From an uncultured Cryomorphaceae bacterium (GTDB lineage: Bacteria > Bacteroidota > Bacteroidia > Flavobacteriales > Schleiferiaceae), in NCBI GenBank assembly GCA_937900215.1, contig CALCFH010000360.1:1-10347 (forward strand): a stretch of 10,347 nucleotides of DNA, read 5' to 3'. A program made the position numbers and the translations under genes. Below, one piece after another: positions 5,930-10,347 of this stretch (positions within the stretch are counted from its first letter, which is position 1; each line of letters starts with the position of its first letter). Under the pieces are notes generated by a model. It did no database searches, was not told the origin of the DNA, and saw only the letters and a program-made list of their open reading frames with translations.

Positions 5930-7876
5930 ATGAGCGCGGAGAAATCTACAAAGCTGAATTTCACTGACATACTTATTCTCTTGGCCTTTATTGTGCTGCC
6001 ATTTGCCCTGCAAAAAGAGCTTGGAGATGCCGGTTTGGCCGCCAGACAGCTTTGGATTGCCTCCGTGGCCGCCGTCTTGGGTCTGTTTTTAGCCTTCGGG
6101 AATAAGAAAGAAAAAAGCCTGGCTTTGGATCTTCCCACCCTACTCCTTATTATATGGTACCTCTGGCAATGGATTTCTTTGCCCGCCGCTACCTATGCCG
6201 GCGATGCCTATTCTTTTCTCTTCCGCAATGGCAGTTTGCTCCTCTGCTTTATGGGCCTGCGCTATGCCCTTCAACACAAAATTCTCTCTACTACCTATCT
6301 CTATAAGTCGGGAGCCATTTTGGCTTCCATTGTGTCTATTCATACCGGCTTTGAGATCATAGAGCGCTGGCAAGAAGGCGATTTGCTCATCAATGCCTAT
6401 GCGGTAAAGGGTTTATTCCAACACAAAAACCTGCTTTCGGGCATGCTGTTGCTCTGCTTTTGCTTTTCACTCATGGGCCATCAAGCCTTAAAGGGCAATT
6501 GGAAGAAAGCTTCTTTGGCCATTAGCGCCTTGCTGCTCTTGGAGATATTCGTGCTCCGCACCCGCGGTGCTTGGCTCGCCCTCATTGGCTCTACCCTCCT
6601 CATCTTCGGCCTCCGCTTCCTCTTCGATTCCAATAAGTCGAACTTGCGTTTGGCTTTTAGAAAGTACAGTTGGATGGCGCTGATTCCACTTGGTCTCTTG
6701 GCTTTCACTATGGTGTCTGAAGGAAAAAAACAATTTCTCGACAAAGCCAATATCGAAAGTCGTTTTTCCTTCTGGCAGAATAGCCTCGAAATGATTCAAG
6801 AACATCCCCTCACGGGTGTGGGCGCGGGTCAATGGCGCATTCAGTTTCCAAAATACGGACTAGAGCATACCGACGCCAAGGTAATGAACGGTCAGATTTC
6901 TATCCAACGTCCGCACAACGATTTTCTGTGGATGGCCTCGGAGTTTGGTATTCCGGCCCTGCTTTTCTTTTTGGGTTTCTTGTTCTTCGTTTTCAAAGCC
7001 TTGATTAAGAAGGAAGAAGCAAACGATGAATGGGGAAAGCTAAAATGGGTTGTTGGATTTGGAATTCTAGCTCATTTGATCTTCTCCTTGGGCGATTTCC
7101 CCTACGAGCGCAGCGGACATATGTTCTTATTCTTTGTGCTCTTGGCTCTGCTGCTCAGCACTTCTTCCAATAAAAGCCTCGTAAGCGTTCCGGCTCTAGC
7201 CATTTGGTTGCCCCTCAGTCTGCTCTCTTTGGGCTCGGCCTATGCCGCAAAGGCACATATGAAAGGAGAAATATTGGGTGCAAAGGTGTTGGAATACAAT
7301 AAAAAACAAGACGGCCGCATTGTGAGTGCCGCTGAAAAAGCAGAAAGCTTTTTTTATAGGATGGATAATTTCACCAATCCGATGCCTTACTTCAGTGGTA
7401 TAGGCAAGCTCTACGTTCAAAAGAATCCCGTAGCCGCTAAACTCGATTTTGAACGCGCTCTTAGCCTGGCTCCGTATCATATTCTTTCTCTTAACCAAAT
7501 GGGAAACAGTTTTAAGAGTGAAGGAAATATAGACGAAGCTTTAAAATGGTATGAACAGGCCTACGCCATCAGTCCGGAGTTTGAACTCTTGCGATTGAAC
7601 TTGGCCGAGCTCTATCTCAAGCAAGGCAAAATACAAGAGTCGTTTGAAATGCTGCACGGCTGCTCCCTCACTTCTCAGAATCCGAAACTCTTTCAGCTGG
7701 CCATTCAAGTCTTACCTCTTTGGATGGAATTGAAAAAACAAGAGAATGTGCGTCCGCCTCTCTATGTGTACCTAGAGGGAGTTGGAAAGGATGGCAATAA
7801 GCTGGGCAATGCCTATGCGGCCTACCGAAATGAAGCATTTAGAAACAATGCCGCCAAATTACCTGGCCTTCGGTAA
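5930..7876 (+). CDS. O-antigen ligase/polymerase-family membrane protein with C-terminal TPR domain (648 aa)
   Basis: This is a polytopic inner-membrane protein of the WaaL/Wzy (Wzy_C) superfamily. Members transfer or polymerise undecaprenyl-diphosphate-linked glycans at the periplasmic face. About a dozen hydrophobic segments run from residue 12 to about 440. The family core is visible: RTRGAW (210-215) before a membrane helix, then the large periplasmic loop with GVGAGQW (296-302) and RPHNDFLW (327-334), where the histidine is the likely functional residue. Residues about 483-580 contain two to three TPR-like helix pairs, probably periplasmic. It is the only + strand gene: head-to-head with wzm over 39 bp, and its last 18 bases overlap the end of the sugar-phosphotransferase gene antisense. 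With a Wzm/Wzt exporter nearby a ligase role is more likely than polymerisation, but sequence cannot separate these. Transfer to lipid A-core, protein or another acceptor is open. Confidence 0.88.
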   Translation: MSAEKSTKLNFTDILILLAFIVLPFALQKELGDAGLAARQLWIASVAAVLGLFLAFGNKKEKSLALDLPTLLLIIWYLWQWISLPAATYAGDAYSFLFRNGSLLLCFMGLRYALQHKILSTTYLYKSGAILASIVSIHTGFEIIERWQEGDLLINAYAVKGLFQHKNLLSGMLLLCFCFSLMGHQALKGNWKKASLAISALLLLEIFVLRTRGAWLALIGSTLLIFGLRFLFDSNKSNLRLAFRKYSWMALIPLGLLAFTMVSEGKKQFLDKANIESRFSFWQNSLEMIQEHPLTGVGAGQWRIQFPKYGLEHTDAKVMNGQISIQRPHNDFLWMASEFGIPALLFFLGFLFFVFKALIKKEEANDEWGKLKWVVGFGILAHLIFSLGDFPYERSGHMFLFFVLLALLLSTSSNKSLVSVPALAIWLPLSLLSLGSAYAAKAHMKGEILGAKVLEYNKKQDGRIVSAAEKAESFFYRMDNFTNPMPYFSGIGKLYVQKNPVAAKLDFERALSLAPYHILSLNQMGNSFKSEGNIDEALKWYEQAYAISPEFELLRLNLAELYLKQGKIQESFEMLHGCSLTSQNPKLFQLAIQVLPLWMELKKQENVRPPLYVYLEGVGKDGNKLGNAYAAYRNEAFRNNAAKLPGLR

Positions 7877-9199
7877 GGGAAAAAGCGCTTGAAAGACCGT
7901 GAGAAAGACAATCTTGAGATCCAACAATACCGACCAATTTTCTAGATAATAGACATCGGCTAGTACTCTAGACTCCAGTTCGCCTTCTTGTTCTATCTGT
8001 CCTCTATATCCTTGCACTTGCGCCAAGCCCGTAATTCCAGGCTTGATTAAATGCCGTACCATAAATCCATCCAACTTGTCTCTGTACTCCTTGGTATGCT
8101 CCAACATATGTGGCCTAGGACCAATAACCGACATTTCGCCTTTTAAGACATTGAGAAACTGCGGAAGCTCGTCTAGGCTGTGGCGGCGGATGAAATTTCC
8201 AACGGCAAAGGGTTTTCCATCCAATCCCAACGACCGAAATTTTAAGATATAGAATTGTTCTTCGTTCAATCCCGAGCGCAACTGGGTGAAGAAAATGGGC
8301 CCTCGACTGCTTACTAAGATTAATGGGGCGATAAGAATAATGGCCAAAGGAAGAACAAGAACAATTACAAAGAGAGAGAGGAGTAGATCGAACAATCGCT
8401 TTATACTTCGGTTTTTGAAGTTCTCTAGGGGCTCTTGTCGCGGGTAGATCAGCGGAATGCCCAGCAAATACTCCACCTCAAAGGACTTATTGAAAGGCAT
8501 TTGAAAGTCGGGCACAATGCGGGTGCGCATCAAATGGGCATCGGCAAAGCGCTGCCATTGCAGCAATTCAGCCGCATCACCTAGAGCAAGATACAATTCT
8601 TGTACGCCAGATTTCTTTAGTTCCGCCGCGTAGTTCTCTGGCTTTATGCCCGCATTTTTCTTTTGCTCCAGAGACCAAACCAACTGCAATCCTTCTTGAT
8701 ATAAATGAGCCTCCGGATTGTTCAGTCTCTCAAAACTTCCACCCGAACCTACCAGACCAATCCGCCTCCGGCCTAGTCCTTTTTTTCTTCTATTCTCTTG
8801 CCATTTAAAGTACAATCCATCCCAAACCAATAGAAAGAGAGTCCAAAGAGCGTAGAAATAAATGCCAAATAATCGAGAGAAGAAAGTTTCTTTTAAGGCT
8901 AAGAGCAAAAGGGCGAAGAGCAAAATATGCCAGAGGATAAGTCCTAGGCTTTGTCCCATCTTCTTGCGCACTCCTTCTTTCCACTGCAAAGGAGTAGCGC
9001 TTCTATTGAGCTGACGAAGCACCAACCAAAGCAAATTGTTGAAGACCCAGAGTTGGAGGTAATAATTATAATAGGTAGGATTCTCTACCCGCAGATCGTC
9101 GAATCGCAAACTCACGGCACTCAGAAAGGCCAAGTTGAGCATCAACCATCCGCCTAGAAAATCGATCAGCTGCTCTTTCTTTACACCCAATTGGTTCAT
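7859..9199 (-). CDS. Polyprenyl-phosphate sugar-phosphotransferase, initiating enzyme (446 aa)
   Basis: This enzyme probably moves a sugar-1-phosphate from a UDP-sugar to undecaprenyl phosphate, the first step of lipid-linked glycan synthesis. It has the long WcaJ/WbaP-like layout: four N-terminal membrane helices (about 11-33, 46-64, 84-103, 110-131), a Rossmann-like segment with GLVGSGGS (148-155), then the catalytic domain. The catalytic domain opens with a proline-containing re-entrant helix (269-297, P284), followed by KFRSL (320-324), the DE catalytic dyad in HSLDELPQ (D343, E344), GPRPHM, KPGITGLAQVQGYRG, and DVYYLENWS near the end. The spacer between KFRS and FIRR (336-339) is only 12 residues, clearly shorter than usual for this family. 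The start ATG at 9199 overlaps the upstream peptidase stop as ATGA. The sugar is not predictable (glucose and galactose types are common). Confidence 0.92.
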   Translation of the reverse strand: MNQLGVKKEQLIDFLGGWLMLNLAFLSAVSLRFDDLRVENPTYYNYYLQLWVFNNLLWLVLRQLNRSATPLQWKEGVRKKMGQSLGLILWHILLFALLLLALKETFFSRLFGIYFYALWTLFLLVWDGLYFKWQENRRKKGLGRRRIGLVGSGGSFERLNNPEAHLYQEGLQLVWSLEQKKNAGIKPENYAAELKKSGVQELYLALGDAAELLQWQRFADAHLMRTRIVPDFQMPFNKSFEVEYLLGIPLIYPRQEPLENFKNRSIKRLFDLLLSLFVIVLVLPLAIILIAPLILVSSRGPIFFTQLRSGLNEEQFYILKFRSLGLDGKPFAVGNFIRRHSLDELPQFLNVLKGEMSVIGPRPHMLEHTKEYRDKLDGFMVRHLIKPGITGLAQVQGYRGQIEQEGELESRVLADVYYLENWSVLLDLKIVFLTVFQALFPLPKAR

Positions 9200-10347
9200 T
9201 TCTTCCAGCCGCTTAATCGGTCAAACACGGCTTGCTGATTGTCTGTCCAGGTTTCATACACCTGTCTTACCCTTTGCTCAACCTTAGAATTATGCGTCCC
9301 ATCTTTCAAGAAGAAATGAACATAGTCTCTGGTAGGACGCGCAATTCTCCCATTCGGATCGAAATAATCTTGAAGACAGCCTTCCAAGACCTCCGGATCG
9401 AAAACCCCTTTGCCTTTCATCGTCATCGAGCTCAAGGCCATTCCTCTTGTGTTGAATTCGTTTTGTGGAAGAGCCAAGGCAATGAGTTGAGCCTTGCCGG
9501 CTTCGTCTTCCTTTAAAAGCAGATAGGTACTGGCTGCCACCTTCAGATTTTTCACCACCGGTTCATTGTAGTCGAGTGCCAAGCGCGCATGGGCCACACA
9601 TACTTTTGGGTCCTTTTGAAACCAAATGCTCAAAGCCGTTTCCTTCGATTTATAGGAAGGATTCTCCCAAAGCCTTTCGGCCAATTTCAAAGACCATTCA
9701 CTGGTATTCGCATTCTGACTGAAATACATATCCACCAAAAAGCGCAGCGAGTCTATTCCACAAAGTTGCAGCAGCATCTCTTCTTTTAGGTTGGATGTAG
9801 GAAGCGCGTTTAAGACCGTCCAAATAAAATCGACTTCCTTTAATTGGAGACTCTTTTCTATGTCTTTCTTCCCCAAAGTAAGTGCAGAGGGATAATAACG
9901 AAGCAGATACTTTTGAACCTCTGGGTTCTCCAACTTCAACAGTTGTTTCAGAGCTTTTTCTTCCAAAGGCGCCATTTCCCATTTCGCCAAACATTTTAAA
10001 TCTACATCTGGAAAAGCCGCTAAAAGATCTCTTCCTTCTACATCTAAGCTACTGAGATTCTCAGCAGAGCCCAGGCGAAGGAATTGTGTCTCCAAGCGAC
10101 CGTCGGCATGCACTAGCAAAAGCTCTAGCCTCATAGGCGCTTTAGAAGGATTGTAGATTTCTATGCTCTGTTTGTTTTTCTTTCCAACGAGCTTTAGGCC
10201 CAACTCAGGCTCCCCAGCTCCTTCCACCCAGTAATCGAAGAAGTCTTGGTAGGTTTCATACTTATCCTTATCCATAGAAGTCAGTAGGTCAGATGCCTGA
10301 ACTACGCCATATTCGTTTGCCTTTAGAAAATCGATTATTCCCTCCTT
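9196..10347 (-). CDS. Probable M1-family metallopeptidase, C-terminal part (gene continues past right edge)
   Basis: The frame is open through the right edge, so the 383 residues visible are only the C-terminal part; the ATG at 10275 is internal. The first part (EYGVVQASDLLTS... DFFDYWVEGAGEPELGLKL) resembles the end of an M1 aminopeptidase catalytic region and the start of its beta-sandwich domain, including the FFxxW...GxPxL pattern. It is followed by a beta-rich segment (IEIYNPSKAPMRLELLLVH) and a long helical, HEAT-like region from about residue 120 of the visible part to the end. The zinc site (HExxH) would lie outside the window, so activity cannot be judged, and another beta-sandwich/HEAT protein is possible. 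The stop overlaps the sugar-phosphotransferase start as ATGA, so the two are probably co-transcribed, although a metabolic link is not obvious. Confidence 0.7.
   Translation of the reverse strand, partial: KEGIIDFLKANEYGVVQASDLLTSMDKDKYETYQDFFDYWVEGAGEPELGLKLVGKKNKQSIEIYNPSKAPMRLELLLVHADGRLETQFLRLGSAENLSSLDVEGRDLLAAFPDVDLKCLAKWEMAPLEEKALKQLLKLENPEVQKYLLRYYPSALTLGKKDIEKSLQLKEVDFIWTVLNALPTSNLKEEMLLQLCGIDSLRFLVDMYFSQNANTSEWSLKLAERLWENPSYKSKETALSIWFQKDPKVCVAHARLALDYNEPVVKNLKVAASTYLLLKEDEAGKAQLIALALPQNEFNTRGMALSSMTMKGKGVFDPEVLEGCLQDYFDPNGRIARPTRDYVHFFLKDGTHNSKVEQRVRQVYETWTDNQQAVFDRLSGWKK

Noticed and set aside
5891..6013. Extended wzm start at ATG 6013 (41 more residues)
   Set aside because: The extension is antisense to the first codons of the ligase gene and does not resemble permease N-termini. 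The TTG at 5890 gives the usual family length.

Overview
The window looks like part of a surface-polysaccharide locus from a bacterium, most likely a Bacteroidota. That assignment is an inference. It rests on the gene families (a TPR-tailed O-antigen ligase-type protein, a Wzm/Wzt exporter with a Wzt C-terminal domain, an M1-type peptidase), the lack of Shine-Dalgarno sequences before most starts, and the apparent use of TTG and GTG starts at coupled gene junctions. No rRNA, tRNA, CRISPR array, transposase or phage gene was seen.

Left part (1-1140): no gene I can support. A pair of adjacent short hairpins (49-82) is followed by about 700 bases that are overwhelmingly pyrimidine on the + strand. 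This tract contains a partly decayed 21-bp periodic repeat (best copies 110-172 and 403-528). Bases 800-1140 are less skewed and hold nothing recognisable. A clear rho-independent terminator (1144-1170, minus strand) marks the end of the operon to its right.

Middle part (1209-5890, all minus strand, read from right to left): a five-gene operon of Wzm permease, Wzt ATPase with a C-terminal glycan-recognition domain, sulfotransferase, and two GT2 glycosyltransferases. All four junctions are 4-bp NTGA overlaps of stop and start codons (ATGA, GTGA, ATGA, TTGA). These overlaps also fix the starts: GTG for the sulfotransferase, TTG for the last glycosyltransferase, and an internal ATG for the first glycosyltransferase.

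Right part: one + strand gene (5930-7876) encodes a polytopic O-antigen ligase/polymerase-type protein with a C-terminal TPR region. It is head-to-head with wzm across only 39 bp and overlaps the next minus-strand gene tail-to-tail by 18 bp. That next gene (7859-9199) is a membrane polyprenyl-phosphate sugar-phosphotransferase, the kind of enzyme that starts lipid-linked glycan synthesis. It is coupled by another ATGA overlap to a gene that enters from the right edge and encodes the C-terminal part of a probable M1-family metallopeptidase.

As a working model (inference): the phosphotransferase loads the first sugar on undecaprenyl phosphate, the two GT2 enzymes extend the glycan, the sulfotransferase sulfates it from PAPS, Wzm/Wzt export it with Wzt_C reading the glycan, and the TPR-ligase transfers or polymerises it at the periplasmic face. 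The most unusual items are the 21-bp pyrimidine repeat tract, the sulfotransferase between exporter and glycosyltransferases, and the shortened catalytic-domain loop in the phosphotransferase. I saw nothing that proves a wholly new system.
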